This document shows positions 47,508 through 58,754 of a stretch of 64,000 nucleotides of DNA, one piece after another (position 1 is the stretch's first letter; each line of letters opens with the position of its first letter). This DNA is from Tipula vernalis. Lineage: Eukaryota > Arthropoda > Insecta > Diptera > Tipulidae. A program made the translations under genes and the position numbers. The stretch spans positions 44,702,333 through 44,766,332 of the forward strand of contig OY282560.1 in assembly GCA_958295665.1 (NCBI GenBank). Direction: 5' to 3'. The notes under the pieces were generated by a model, which saw nothing but the letters and a program-made list of their open reading frames with translations, made no database searches and had not been told where the DNA came from.

Positions 47508-49635
47508 TGGCCACCCTTGTTGGATCTGTCGAGATCATGTGTCTTTTGATCGGTAAGGCGTTTATTGTCTCTTCAAACCCATCATCAATCTCCTCTTCCG
47601 CGCGCATACAAGCAATGACCACGTCCTCAGTTTCGATATTAGTCGAGGCGATGAGACGTGAGAGTATGTCTGCGTTGCCAAATTCCCCTGTGGACTTATA
47701 TTGTACCTTGAAATCATAAGATAACAATGTTAGTCCCCACCGTTGTAGTCGATTGGCGGTGTACACTGGAATACCACTTTTGTTTCCGAAGATACTTAGC
47801 AGAGGCTTATGGTCTGTGATCAGAGTAAAACTTCTACCATATACGTAGCGGTGGAATTTTTTTACAGCGTATATGAGAGCTAACCCCTCTTTCTCGATTT
47901 GGCTATAATTCTGCTCGGCTTTTGTGAGTGCGCGTGATGCGTGCGCGATAGCTTTTTCCATTCCGTTGTCGTAAGCATGGTTGATTGACGTTCCAATTCC
48001 AGTGTTACTAGCGTCAGCGTATATTTTTACTTGTAGAGCTGGTTCGTAGTGTGTTAGAAGCAATTCTGATGTGAGAATTGTTTTGAACTTTTCGAATGCC
48101 TGTTGGCATTCATGAGACCATTCCCACTTAACATCCGCTCTCAAGAGATGATCTAACGGTGAACGTAGGCTATGCATTTGTTTAACGAACTTTCCATAGA
48201 AATTTATAGCTCCCAGAAATGAACGAAGCTGATTTATGTTCTGAGGGACCGGCATCGAAGTTACTGCAGCAATTTTCGATGGGTCTGTTGTGATTCCTTT
48301 GGCATTAATGATCACACCAAGGTATTTAACTTGGTGTGTGTAAAAATCGCATTTTTCGAGTTTTACCCGGAAACCATATTCCTCTAAATGTTGAAACAGG
48401 CGCTTGACATTTTGTTTGTATGTGTTCTCGTCTATTGTGTGTACGAGAATGTCATCGAAGTAGGCCACTGTGCCTTCGAGGCCCGCTATCATTGCATCCA
48501 CGATCTTCTGGAAACTGCCCGGCGCTGACTTGATGCCCGGCGCTAGTCGATTGAATGTGAATAAACCTTTATGTGTATTTATTGTCAGTATCTGCCTCGA
48601 TTCATCGTCGACTTCGATCTGCAAATACGCATCTGACAGATCTATTTTGCTGAATACAGTACTGCCTGCGAGCTGGGAAAACATTTCCTCTGGAGTTGGC
48701 AGTGGATGGGCGTTTGTTTCAATACTGGCGTTTAGACCCGTGGAATAGTCGGCGCATATTCGTACGCGGCCGTTTGGTTTTTTTACTGCAACAATGGGTG
48801 CTGCCCACTTTGAGAACTCAACTGGCGTTATTATGTTTAGTTCCTGTAGACGCTCCAATTCGCGTTCGACACTTTCGAGTGCGGCGAATGAGACTGGTCT
48901 TTTTGGACGGTAGATCGGACGTGCATCTGGCTTCAGGTATATATGAGCTTTAGTGACTTTGCACAAGCCTGGAGTGTCGCTGAAAACAACGCGGAATTGT
49001 TGTTGCAATTCTGCTATAAACTTATCACGACTGCTGGCTTGATCGCGTATCACATTGCAAATAGAACTGATAGGCTGATCCCAAAGTCCAAATGCTTTTA
49101 TCCAGTCGATACCTAAAATATTTAGGCCTTTAATACTGGTCACATAACATTTCCCAAATAATACTTGCCCGGTAATTGGTATCCCCATTTCACAGTCAAA
49201 TTCTGAAATAATGGGGACAGGGTTCAATGATGCTGAGTTGACTTTCTTGTCGCTCGGTCTAGTTGTAGGAGACCCTATGGCTCGCCATACTTGTTCGGTG
49301 ATAACTGTGAAATCTCCAGCTGTGTCAATCTGCAATATGGTTTCACATCCATTTATCTTTACAGTGACATATTTTCGGTCACTATACGTCTCGGCTTGAT
49401 CACCATCATCATTGATAGATCGGATTACACTGGTTTTGACTTGTCCTCGGTGTTTTTTTTTCTTTGAATTCCGAGGTTTATTGGCAAAATTGCAGTTATA
49501 TGAGTAGTGAATGCCACCACAGAGCCAACAAGGTGTCGATGGAACCCGTGTTTGTGGCTGGGAATGATTCGTGATTGGCGCAGGCGATATGTGGGAATGT
49601 TTTACACCTACTTGTTGTGCATTTTGTGTTGCCAT
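47473..49635 (-). CDS. Element C: nucleocapsid-protease-RT-RNase H polyprotein
   Basis: 720-residue minus ORF. Domains in order: zinc knuckle (CWLCGGIHYSYNC, about 38-50), aspartic protease (LQIDTAGDFTVI, about 101-112; DTAG in place of DTG/DSG), RT with KPNGRVRICADYSTGLN, FSKIDLSDAYLQIEV and the catalytic YFDDILVHT box, connection (VKYLGVIINAKGI), RNase H (IYADASNTGIGTSI; IAHASRALTKAEQNYSQIEK; TLITDHKPLLSIF) and EFGNADILSRL. Active-site Asp residues of RT and RNase H look intact. The frame is lost at the end, before the integrase zinc domain. Confidence 0.9.
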   Translation of the reverse strand: MATQNAQQVGVKHSHISPAPITNHSQPQTRVPSTPCWLCGGIHYSYNCNFANKPRNSKKKKHRGQVKTSVIRSINDDGDQAETYSDRKYVTVKINGCETILQIDTAGDFTVITEQVWRAIGSPTTRPSDKKVNSASLNPVPIISEFDCEMGIPITGQVLFGKCYVTSIKGLNILGIDWIKAFGLWDQPISSICNVIRDQASSRDKFIAELQQQFRVVFSDTPGLCKVTKAHIYLKPDARPIYRPKRPVSFAALESVERELERLQELNIITPVEFSKWAAPIVAVKKPNGRVRICADYSTGLNASIETNAHPLPTPEEMFSQLAGSTVFSKIDLSDAYLQIEVDDESRQILTINTHKGLFTFNRLAPGIKSAPGSFQKIVDAMIAGLEGTVAYFDDILVHTIDENTYKQNVKRLFQHLEEYGFRVKLEKCDFYTHQVKYLGVIINAKGITTDPSKIAAVTSMPVPQNINQLRSFLGAINFYGKFVKQMHSLRSPLDHLLRADVKWEWSHECQQAFEKFKTILTSELLLTHYEPALQVKIYADASNTGIGTSINHAYDNGMEKAIAHASRALTKAEQNYSQIEKEGLALIYAVKKFHRYVYGRSFTLITDHKPLLSIFGNKSGIPVYTANRLQRWGLTLLSYDFKVQYKSTGEFGNADILSRLIASTNIETEDVVIACMRAEEEIDDGFEETINALPIKRHMISTDPTRVASVIQSWMCHVW

Positions 49636-49760
49636 TGGTTGACGATTGTTTTGTTGTTTAATCGCCTGTATGGCCTGATGTCAATGCTTTTGTAGTTCCA
49701 CCAATCATCGCCGTATCTCTTTTTAATCTGAGCATACGTTGTATTTCTGCCTCAAGTTTG

Positions 49761-50416
49761 TCAAGAGTCAAGCTTTGATAGTAGACGCGTGCGGATTTCA
49801 GCGAAACGAGATGATTTTAGCCCACATACAAAAATAAGGCACTTAAACTGGTTTGTGGACAGATTCTTTAATTGAAAATCTTCACATCTGCGATTTATTT
49901 GTGCTTTGTATGTTGAAAAATCTGTGCTGTCATCCATAGTCGTCTGCAGACATTTGAACCGCGTGTTGAAAATAGATTCCATTCTACCGAACGTATCTTT
50001 GAGTTTCTGGATGATCTCATCGAATGTGAAGTCCTTTGGCTCCTTCGGGAGAAGCATATCCTTAAACTTTGTATGAACTGATGCATCCAATTTTCGTAGA
50101 CAAAGGCGAATTTTGGCTGCGTCATCGAACTCCTTTGCATCCTCTATGAATAACTCCTTGTAGAGTCTCTGTACCAGCTCTCAAATATTTGACCAATTTC
50201 TGAGTCGTAGCGAAAAGTTTGCATACTATTCGCCAAACTTTCCATGCGTTGCTCCACATTAGAATTTCCAGGAATATCCCTTATTTTTCCAATTAATTCT
50301 TGCAATTGGATATGTTGTCGCTGGATTTGGTCTTGGAATGCGATTTCACGTCTTTCGGACTCGTTTTTTTGAATTTTTAGTTGCTCCAAAAATTCTTTAA
50401 CCAAAACGTCCGTCAT
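49761..50416 (-). pseudogene. Element C: gag, frameshifted
   Basis: Two minus frames. 50144-50416 is a Gln/Glu-rich coiled coil (LVKEFLEQLKIQKNESERRE; QIQRQHIQLQELIGKI) ending EIGQIFESWYRD. 49761-50090 continues the capsid (DASVHTKFKDMLLPKEPKDF; FNTRFKCLQT; FQLKNLSTNQFKCLIFVCGL). A frameshift near 50143 separates them. It precedes the pol ORF as expected. Confidence 0.8.
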
Positions 50417-50474
50417 TTTGACTCGCGTTTTTTTTTTTTTTTTTTAAATAAAACCACTATCCTCGTCGCCACTT

Positions 50475-50674
50475 TGTTACCACTCCGGTAACTTAAATTT
50501 ATATTATTAATTAAAAATGCACATTGTAAATCTAATGTTCGCCTTTATTCTTTATGAGTTAGATTAATCATCCCATCTCTTGTTTTTATTTTAAAAGATG
50601 ATGCAATCACTCTTTCCTTGTACATCCACTGAACTGTGTTTTATTTTATATTAGTGTTGTCACTGCTGCCAACA
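50475..50674 (-). repeat. 5' LTR of gypsy element C
   Basis: 200-bp partner of 46076-46271, followed on its left by the spacer AAG and the tRNA-Ser-type primer site at about 50458-50471. Confidence 0.9.
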
Positions 50675-51331
50675 CGCGCAACAAACAACTTCTCAGTAAT
50701 TTAACTCGTTCAGGCGTATTCGTGTCCCAACCAACCGTATCAAATAAACAGAACTTAACCACGACTATCGCAGTTGCTCTCGAGCAACTTCAAACGCCAC
50801 AGACTATACAATGAAATTGGAATTACACGTGACGAACAAATTATTGAAAATATACTGGTTAAACTAGCAGACAAAATTCCACAATTGCCATAAGTATTCG
50901 TACTTTTGAAAAATTTATTATTCATTGAAGAGCTTTTGAAGAGATTGATTTCATTTAGCCAATATCGGCTTAAAAAATGAATGAAATACCAACTTCCTAC
51001 ACACAAACCATAAAAGCATTTTCTTTTTTTTTAATATTATCCTGAGAATTCTGTTTTCTTTTTAAGTAAATTAAAAAAAAGTAAAATTAAGCTCTTGTAC
51101 TGTTTAGCTATCTCAAAATCTTCGATACAAACATACAAGTTTTGACACTTGAGTTTCAAACGAAAATAGTTTTTCGGTTTGGTAATGGGGCAAGGCAAAA
51201 TGAAAAGATGCTATAAATTGTCAAATTTTTCGTTTTTTATGTTTTTCCTTTTTCCAATGGGCAAAGCGCTTTATACCAAATCTAAGTACCTAATCGTTTT
51301 CAAAATGTTAGCGACTGTTCGAGCTTTATTT
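50675..51331. repeat. Dispersed repeat split by gypsy element D, left part
   Basis: Non-coding. The stretch around 50890-50960 (TTATTCATTGAAGAGCTTTTG, AAGAGATTGATTTCA) resembles 56440-56490, so a related repeat lies on both sides of element D. Confidence 0.45.
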
Positions 51332-51553
51332 ATATTGTGTTCCAAAATAAATTATAATGACAACGATGTTGATAGTTCAGCAACCAGAATAAGAGAGCCC
51401 TCCTCGCTTTATTATTATACAAAATTAACATTTAGTAACAGTAACTACCGTACAATCGAACAGGTTATTCATCTACTACTCTACAATTATACAATAGAAT
51501 ATGTTAGCAAATACAATGCGAGGTATGATACACAAATACAGTGCAAGATTATA
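51332..51553 (-). repeat. 3' LTR of gypsy element D
   Basis: About 222 bp, from ATATTGTGTTCC to AGATTATAACA, next to the polypurine tract at about 51554-51566. Confidence 0.88.
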
Positions 51554-51674
51554 ACATCACCCTCTCCTTAAAAAAATGGAAAAATACTTTGATAACGCGA
51601 TATTATAATACATACATTAGAAAATTAATTGATGAATTAACAATTATATAATATAAGATTTAACATATCTATGA

Positions 51675-53281
51675 TTACAAATTCAACCTATTAGGTTCTT
51701 TCCTGATTCTGGTAGACCTCCTCAACGTTGTTTCTTCTGTTGGACTTACTAGTTGGTTCGTAGTATCGGACTTATCTGGGTCCTCAACGTCGTCCGTGTT
51801 AGATACTGTCGGAGTATCTTCTTGTACCGTTGACTCTGTCACTGGAATGTCCTCAACGTTGATTGCATCTCGCTGTCTTAATTGGTATTGATGCAAAATT
51901 TTGACCTGATCTCCTTTTTTTATCATATATTGCCGAAGTCCAATAGGTTTAAGTACCGTCGCCGGTTCCCATTTCGTTTCTTAGTTTAAACGAACGTATA
52001 CCTTATCGCCTTCAATGAAAGATTTATGATTAATATAAATATTTGATTGATTACCTTTAATTGAAGTTCCAAATGGTGGTTTTAGTTGTGACAGTCTGGT
52101 TCTTGGATCATGTTTTAACAACAAGTTTGCTGGTGATTCACGCTGTACTGCTGTCGGAGTAGTGCGATAATTTATCAAAATATTGTCTAATACTCGTTGT
52201 AGTTCTGCTGTCGAGTATTGCCCATTTTCCGGTAAATATTTCTGCAAACTTCTTTTGATACTTTGGACTGCCCGTTCAGCAATACCATTACATTGTGGTA
52301 TGTATGGTGGACTCTTCAATGGACAATTCCATTACTTCGGCAAAATTTTGTAAATTGTATAGAACCGAAAGGTGGACCATTATCTGTTACTAGCTCCTGT
52401 GGCAATCCAAATATAGCAAACGTCTGTCGCAGCTTCTGTATGACATCATTTGCTGTTGTTGAGCTCATTAAATAAACATCAATCCATTTCGACGTCGAAT
52501 CAATAATGATCAGAAAAGTTCTTCCATATAAATGAAAAAAATCGGCATGTAACCTATACCAATTTTGATTATGTTTCGGCCATCCTAACGCCTCATTCTT
52601 GAAGTCGTCCACATTCATATTTTGTCCACTTTGACAAATGTTACATCCCCTCACTATACGCTCCACATCAACATCTATGCCAGGCCACCAACACACCGAT
52701 CTACTTAACATTTTCATACGTGAAATGCCCGGATGTCCGTTATGAAGTAACTTCAAAATGTGATTTTATAATTTAAGAGGTATAACAACTCTGTTCCCCC
52801 AAATAATGCATCCACTTTCGACTGATAGTTCATCACGTCGAATAAAAAAAGGTTTCAAATCATCATTCACGCTATGTGGCCACATATTTTGAATATTTGC
52901 AAATACCTTTGCCAAATTCACATCTACCTTTGTTTCCCGAGCAACTACTTCATATGACATGGGAATAACATCATCATCAGAAAACGATTTTATTAAGTTA
53001 AAATGCACATCACCACTTCCTTCGTCTGCTAACGGCATCCTTGACAATGCATCCGTCACTACTAAATCCTTTCCTTTTTTATACTAGATTGTATAGTTAT
53101 TCCCAGAAAGGATTATAGCCCATCGTTGTATTCGACTTGCAGCCGTGTTAGGTATTCTTTTTTTTGAATTCAAAAGTGACGCCAAAGGTTGGTGATCCGT
53201 AATTATATAAAATGTGCGACCAAACAGGAACTTGTGGAATTTCTTTACAGTAAATATTATTGCCAGCGCTTCCTTTTCTAA
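51675..53281 (-). pseudogene. Element D: RNase H end, integrase and C-terminal tail
   Basis: Pieces in order on the minus strand: residual RNase H in a shifted frame (KKFHKFLFGRTFYIITDHQP, about 53180-53280), DALSRM linker (53059-52766), zinc region (LLHNGHPGISRMKMLSRSVC; GCNICQSGQ) and catalytic core (LHADFFHLYGRTFLIIID; ELVTDNGPPFGS) at 52316-52756, then CNGIAERAVQSIKRSLQKYL with the catalytic Glu at 51981-52319, and a tail to 51675 (GDQVKILHQYQLRQRD). An in-frame TAA near 52766, a frameshift near 52320 and a TAA at 51981 interrupt it. Confidence 0.85.
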
Positions 53282-53553
53282 CTGAGAATATCTGCTTCAT
53301 TTAATGTTGCGGATGCAAACATTACTGGCTTTTCAAACCGATTTATAAAGTGAGTTAAAACAGCACCGATGCCAAACGCACTTGCATCACACGATAAATA
53401 TACCTCCTTTGCGGGATCGTAGTGACAAAGAATATTACCATTAGACAACATTTCCTTACATCTCCGAAATGCTTGCTCACATGCTCGGTTCCAATTAAAC
53501 TTTACTTCTTTTTGAGTTAGCCTGTACAATGGCGAAAGCTCCGATGTCATCAT
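53278..53553 (-). pseudogene. Element D: RNase H first half
   Basis: 91 codons with SPLYRLTQKEVKFNWNRACE, HYDPAKEVYLSCDASAFGIG (first catalytic Asp) and VMFASATLNEAD, then frame is lost where KYSQLEKEALA is expected. It joins the upstream ORF by a one-base shift near 53551. Confidence 0.85.
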
Positions 53554-55532
53554 ATAGGAACAAATTTCCTAAAGAAATTTGCTAAACCTAAAAATGACTT
53601 TAGTTCTGTTACATTTCTGGGGACTAGGGCCTTTTCGATAGCAGCAACCTTCTCCGGACTTGGTAAAATTCCTTCTTTTGATATAATATGCCCCAGGTAT
53701 TGCACTTGACTTTGAAAAAACAGGCATTTATTCAAGTTAACTCTAACGTTATACTCTGACAGCTTTGCTAATACATTGTATACAAGTGTTTTGCATTCAT
53801 CTATATCCTTTCCCGCTATCAAAATATCATCCAAATAACACATGGTTTTTGGTATACCTTTCAATATTTGATCCATCACGCTTTGAAAAATGGTCGGTGC
53901 ACTTGATATTCCGTATGTTAAGCGCGTGAATCTAAATAGCCCCAGGTGAGTGTTAATAGTGAACAAGGAACTGAAATTTTCTGCGACTCTTAGCTGTTGG
54001 TACGCTCCAGCTAGGTCTAGTACCGTAAAAACTTTACAATTTGCCAGACTTGCGAAGATATCTTCTATAGAAGGCAAAGGGTAGTGTTCAAATTCAACCC
54101 AATTATTAACACTGACTTTAAAATCGACACAAATTCGTAATCCTTTATCCTTTTTTGGCACGACTACAATAGGACTAGCCCATTGACTATATTTCACTGG
54201 AAAAATAACACCGGCTTTTACCATTTTATGAATCACTTCTTCGACTTTTGCCTTTACAGCATATGGCACACTGTACGGTTTACAAAATATAGGTTTCGCA
54301 TTTTCTTTCAAAACTATGACAGCCTCGAAATCTTTTATCGGCTCACTGGGACTCGAAAATACTACCGGAAACTTAATTTTTAGTGCTTCTACCATACGCC
54401 TGCTACTATCTACACCAATGATTTCTCTAATAAATTTACGTGTTTCGAATGCCTTACGCCAGTCTGGAATTAGTTTATCTAACCAGTTCCGACCTATAAG
54501 CGTTGTAAATAATTGTTTTGCTCTTATTACAACCAATGTCAATGAGTAATTTTTACCTTCATATTCGACAAGCACTTCGAATCTGCCTAGTGTTACTAAT
54601 TTCTCCCCGGTTACGGAACGATACTTCAGGTCTTCTTTTTCTAATTTTGCCTTTTGAAAATATTTATGGAAATAACTTTCCTCCATGACACTTGCACATG
54701 CTCCTGTATCTATTTCTACCTTGATCTGAACGCCATTAATTTTTAATAGTATTTTTTGTGGTTCAGCTTTCCGAGATGCAACCATTCCAATTAAATTTAG
54801 ATTCTCTAAAGTATCTTCTACTTCTTCCTCTTCCAAATTATTGATTTTCTTTTTATTCCTACAGAGTTCTTTTACATGTCCTCTTTTATTACATAAAAAG
54901 CACCTCCAATTTTTGGCCGGACAACCGCATTTATCACACAGTTTGTTATTAAATCTTCTGTCATTTTGATTAAAATTGGTTGCTACACTAGGATTAAGAT
55001 GGTCCTGCTTTGAACTCCAAATTTTTGAAACTGAGCTATCACTAATAGTTTTGGATTCTATGGTAGCTAATTCTAAACTAACAGCTTTCCTGGATGCATC
55101 TTCAAAGGTAAGGTCTCCTCCTTCAGACAAAAGCTTCTTTTGAATAGATTCGCTTCTCAGCTCCCAAATAAGCCTATCTCTCAGCGCATTGTTTAGAAAT
55201 GCGTCGAACCAACACGTTCTGGTAAGCCGTTTAAGCTCTATTATATACTCAGCTATGGTTTCGTTCGCCGATTGGTCCCGCTTATTAAATTTGAAACGTT
55301 CAAATGTAACCAATTTGGTAATAAAATCGTACGATTTATCTAAAGGCGAGTCGGGTACGCATAGATTTTTCAAGACATTATATGTCTCTGCACCCATCAA
55401 GGTAATAAACAACGACATCTTATTTTTATCTTCTACAGTATTGATTTTAACTAACTGTTCGAAGCATTCTAAATATGTCTCAAAATCAGATTTACTGACA
55501 TCAAACGATTCTAAAGTACCGATAAATTCCAT
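53550..55532 (-). CDS. Element D: gag-protease-reverse transcriptase polyprotein
   Basis: 660-residue minus ORF that starts about 160 bp inside the 5' LTR. Gag capsid (FETYLECFEQLVKIN; FITLMGAETYNVLKNL; RLIWELRSESIQKKLL), a double Cys cluster with zinc knuckle CFLCNKRGHVKELC, protease KVEIDTGACASVM, then RT with KKDKGLRICVDFKVSVN, FTVLDLAGAYQQL, YGISSAPTIFQSVM and the catalytic CYLDDILIAG box, and connection VQYLGHIISKEGI. Gag and pol are fused in one frame, with no programmed shift. The ORF ends at FRKFVPI by a frameshift. Confidence 0.9.
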   Translation of the reverse strand: MEFIGTLESFDVSKSDFETYLECFEQLVKINTVEDKNKMSLFITLMGAETYNVLKNLCVPDSPLDKSYDFITKLVTFERFKFNKRDQSANETIAEYIIELKRLTRTCWFDAFLNNALRDRLIWELRSESIQKKLLSEGGDLTFEDASRKAVSLELATIESKTISDSSVSKIWSSKQDHLNPSVATNFNQNDRRFNNKLCDKCGCPAKNWRCFLCNKRGHVKELCRNKKKINNLEEEEVEDTLENLNLIGMVASRKAEPQKILLKINGVQIKVEIDTGACASVMEESYFHKYFQKAKLEKEDLKYRSVTGEKLVTLGRFEVLVEYEGKNYSLTLVVIRAKQLFTTLIGRNWLDKLIPDWRKAFETRKFIREIIGVDSSRRMVEALKIKFPVVFSSPSEPIKDFEAVIVLKENAKPIFCKPYSVPYAVKAKVEEVIHKMVKAGVIFPVKYSQWASPIVVVPKKDKGLRICVDFKVSVNNWVEFEHYPLPSIEDIFASLANCKVFTVLDLAGAYQQLRVAENFSSLFTINTHLGLFRFTRLTYGISSAPTIFQSVMDQILKGIPKTMCYLDDILIAGKDIDECKTLVYNVLAKLSEYNVRVNLNKCLFFQSQVQYLGHIISKEGILPSPEKVAAIEKALVPRNVTELKSFLGLANFFRKFVPI

Positions 55533-55691
55533 TTTATTACGAATTTAATGTACCACACTATCACTTGCTCACAGTCCCAAGAATGCGCAAAAAAAAAAAA
55601 AAATTAAGTTTATCACCTTTACTTACAACAGTATGTATTTCAGCCTTTTATATTCCAAATATATGGTGTTACGTTAATATCCTCATCGCCA

Positions 55692-55916
55692 ATATTGTGT
55701 TCCAAAATAAATTATAATGACAACGATGTTGATAGTTCAGCAACCAGAATAAGAGAGCCCTCCTCGCTTTATTATTATACAAAATTAACATTTAGTAACA
55801 GTAACTACCGTACAATCAAACAGGTTATTCATCTACTACTCTACAATTATACAATAGAATATGTTAGCAAATACAATGCGAGGTATGATACACAAATACA
55901 GTGCAAGATTATAACA
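55692..55916 (-). repeat. 5' LTR of gypsy element D
   Basis: Partner of 51332-51553. The primer-binding site lies at about 55680-55693 on its left. Only one substitution was seen between the pair. Confidence 0.88.
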
Positions 55917-58750
55917 ATTTACTCATTTTGAAGAGCACAAGTTCTTTAAATCATGGGACATCATTTAGTACTCTCTCAAAACATCTCGGCCTAGCATGCA
56001 TTTGAGCATTTGGGATTCCATTCTACTGTTGAATTGCAGTTGAATGTGTCTAAAATTATTTTGTAATCGTTTAGATATTTTCAAGAAATCACCGTTCATG
56101 CTTAGGCTTACCTAAAACCTCTGCTAAATTGTTCTTCTTAAGTGTAAGATATTTGTTAATTTTCACTACTTTTAGAATCGCTTCCGAAAGACATTGGTAA
56201 TGCAACTATTCAATACAACCAGCTCACTTACAAAACTGTTATCATATCTTTGCATTTTTGAAGTGATCCGACATTTCTTATGTGAAAATAAAATTAAATT
56301 TTAACACTTCCAATTTGTTTGAATAAATTATAAATAAAAAGCCTTTTCATGTATGGTTTGAGTTTTCGCTAAAACTGTATTATCGATGAATTTAGTTACA
56401 AACGGATATTAGTGAGATGACGTTAGTGTATTCGTACGTTGGGAAAAATTGATTATTCATTGAAAGGCTTTTAAAGAGATTGTTTCAGCTTAGCACAGTT
56501 TTATACCAATTTCTAAATTATTGCTGTAATAAATTTTGGTGATTTTTGGCTAAAATTTTTACATTCTAAAGCTTGTTGCATGAAATTTGTCAATTTCATC
56601 TTAACCGAGTTAAAAAGTACCTGGTAGTTGTCCAAAGACATAAATATTTATTGTAGAGTGAAAAAAAATAAAACAGTATTACAATTGTAGTTTTAATGTC
56701 GCAAGATAACATATTTTTAGCTCCGTTAAGTTGCCGTTTTCTTAGCCGAACTCAATTGACAAATTTCATGAAGCAAACTGAAGCGCTAAACCCACTGAAA
56801 AATTCATTAATTCCCAATTTTTTGCTTTACTTAAGCTTAAATATTCGAGGCTTTTTGGTAGATTGGACCAGAAAAATCGTTAATTGGCTTAAAAAGTTAA
56901 AATTGGCCTTTTTCGGTCAGAAAAATAACATTTAGAATAGTACCAAACAAGTTCCAGAAGATTTGAGCTAAAATAAAGCAAAAATTTAGGAATTATAGCG
57001 AAAAATGAAATACATTTTTTTTTGCGTTTTTCTCTGGGTTCAGCGCTTTATTCGCGGATTGAAAATGTATGCTGCGTTCTCTGCAGAGTGAGCCTATGTA
57101 ATTCTGACACATCAAGTTAAGGGATGGTGATAGTACTTCTGCTTGCTGCATATGACTTCATTTTTTGTCGTTATTATTAGCAAAGTCGAAAAGAAAAATG
57201 CACAGGCCCCATTGGCATGCAATTGATACAACTCAAAGTTTAGGTCATATCAAGCCGATAAAATCTGCAGCGCAGTCTATAAATCCCCATCGATCATTAA
57301 AATGCCTTTTTAGTCCGTAGAAAGTTTAAGTGCCGCAGAATTCACAATAACATCTATGGTGGAGATATATGGTGGATGTGAAAATGAGCGGTACCATATA
57401 CAAAAAGGCCAATGAAAATTTGCGACACATCTTTATAGTGAAAACGGAGTTAGTAGTCTCAATGGTGGTCTATGGGTAACTTGGTTTTTCAATGCCGCGG
57501 TTTATCAACGAGTCGAGGTGAAATTGAAATTCAGCAACTACCAGGAAGTGGATTTGAGACGATGTTAGCTCCTCGCTTCGTTCTGATGTCTTGAGGCTAG
57601 AAAAATGTCCTCTGGACTGTGTTTAGAAGATGTGTTTGATTTGGTTGACCATTGGTTTGAGAATGCGTTTTTGTAGGAAGTACATGCTGGAAACTACTAA
57701 TTTGTAAAGTAAAGCTAGCTCGGCGATGCGTGTCGCTTTGTTATTGTTTGAAGTATAGGTTTCGGAATTTTTCTCGACGGTTTCGAGCTGATTGTATTAT
57801 AGAAAGAATCTTTGGTTTGATCAGGCTTCGGTGTGGGGCATGAACCTGAGTGTACAAATCAGATTGTTGACAGGCATGAAATCAATCACGGATTGACGAC
57901 ATCGGTTGCCAATCAAGAAACCTATACCTTATTCTCGTTTATCTATGTTATTGCTGTGACACAGAGCGTTAGTCCGTAGTGACTGTAGTCGACGGTGTCA
58001 TTGGCGATTAGTCTTGTTTCCTGCAGCGCGCTAAGAGATAGAGCTTTACTTAGATGCTTGTTCGAAGAGTTGATGATGTATCTTCGGGTGATTTAGTATT
58101 TAAATCGTATCCGGGCTCATGTTGTCAATCCAGACATATCCAAGCCTCATGCTGATAGTTCACAAAGATAAGATTTTACAGGTGTGGGCAGTTAACACAA
58201 CATTAACTCCTTGAAGGAGGACCACAGGTCCATAGCACATATGCAGCAACCTGACCACCAGTTTCCCCACGGTGACTTAAAAATTGCCTATGTCACCATG
58301 AGCTGACCCTGATGTCTTGTTGTTCATCTCTGGATGCAATAAGATTCAAGATAATTGCTTACAACGAGAAACCAGATCACTAAAACCGTCCTCGAAGTGT
58401 GGCGGAATTATGTTTCATTACTTCTAAATAAGCAAACACCACTTGCCTTACTTCAACGCAATATTAACGACAAAATGAAGCCACCACTCCACCCACCTCC
58501 TCCGTCATAATGAAGAAGTGCGGAACGTGATGTCGGAAATGAAAAGAAGGGCACAAGTGGAGTTATTTGCATCTTATAAACGAGAAATAAACGATAAACG
58601 AGATAAACGAGAAGGCAAACACACGGTTACTTCATTTCAGAAGACACACAGAGATTTTTTAACACATAGACATTTTACCGAGGGTCGCAGCAGCCTACCG
58701 AGAATTTTACACCAATATCAAAATCTTCAAATCTCTTCATTTATTGTGTA
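55917..58750. other. Repeat-rich sequence without supported genes
   Basis: The first kilobase continues the dispersed repeat seen left of element D (56440-56490 and 56830-57030, the latter shared with the snama intron). From about 57050 the base composition is less AT rich and resembles decayed mobile DNA, but I could not assign a family. Frames at 56696-56935 and 58518-58751 show no domain. Confidence 0.4.
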
Positions 58751-58754
58751 AAAT

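Larger units (their letters stand above)
46076..50674 (-). mobile_element. Ty3/gypsy LTR element C
   Basis: 4.6-kb minus-strand element. The LTRs 46076-46271 and 50475-50674 begin TGTTACCACTCCGGTAAC and end GCTGCCAACA, with only a few differences and one small indel. Flanks read CGCCC and CGCGC, a probable 5-bp duplication with one change. The polypurine tract AAAAGAGGGAGA (minus) abuts the 3' LTR. The primer site TGGCGACGAGGAT fits the 3' end of tRNA-Ser(GCU). Gag, protease, RT, RNase H and integrase are present in order with a few frameshifts. Confidence 0.93.
51332..55916 (-). mobile_element. Ty3/gypsy LTR element D, the youngest in the window
   Basis: About 4.6-kb minus-strand element. 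LTRs at about 51332-51553 and 55692-55916 show one visible substitution (CAATCGAACAGG versus CAATCAAACAGG). A polypurine tract AAGGAGAGGGTGA (minus) abuts the 3' LTR, and TGGCGATGAGGAT at the 5' LTR is a tRNA-Ser-type primer site. LTR edges are ambiguous by a few bases; taking ATATTG as the outer edge gives an ATTT target duplication on both sides. Pol is broken by at least three frameshifts and two in-frame stops despite the LTR identity. Confidence 0.92.

Noticed and set aside
57400..57900. Possible LINE RT on the minus strand
   Set aside because: Short phrases only, with frequent stops; no RT motif could be fixed with confidence.
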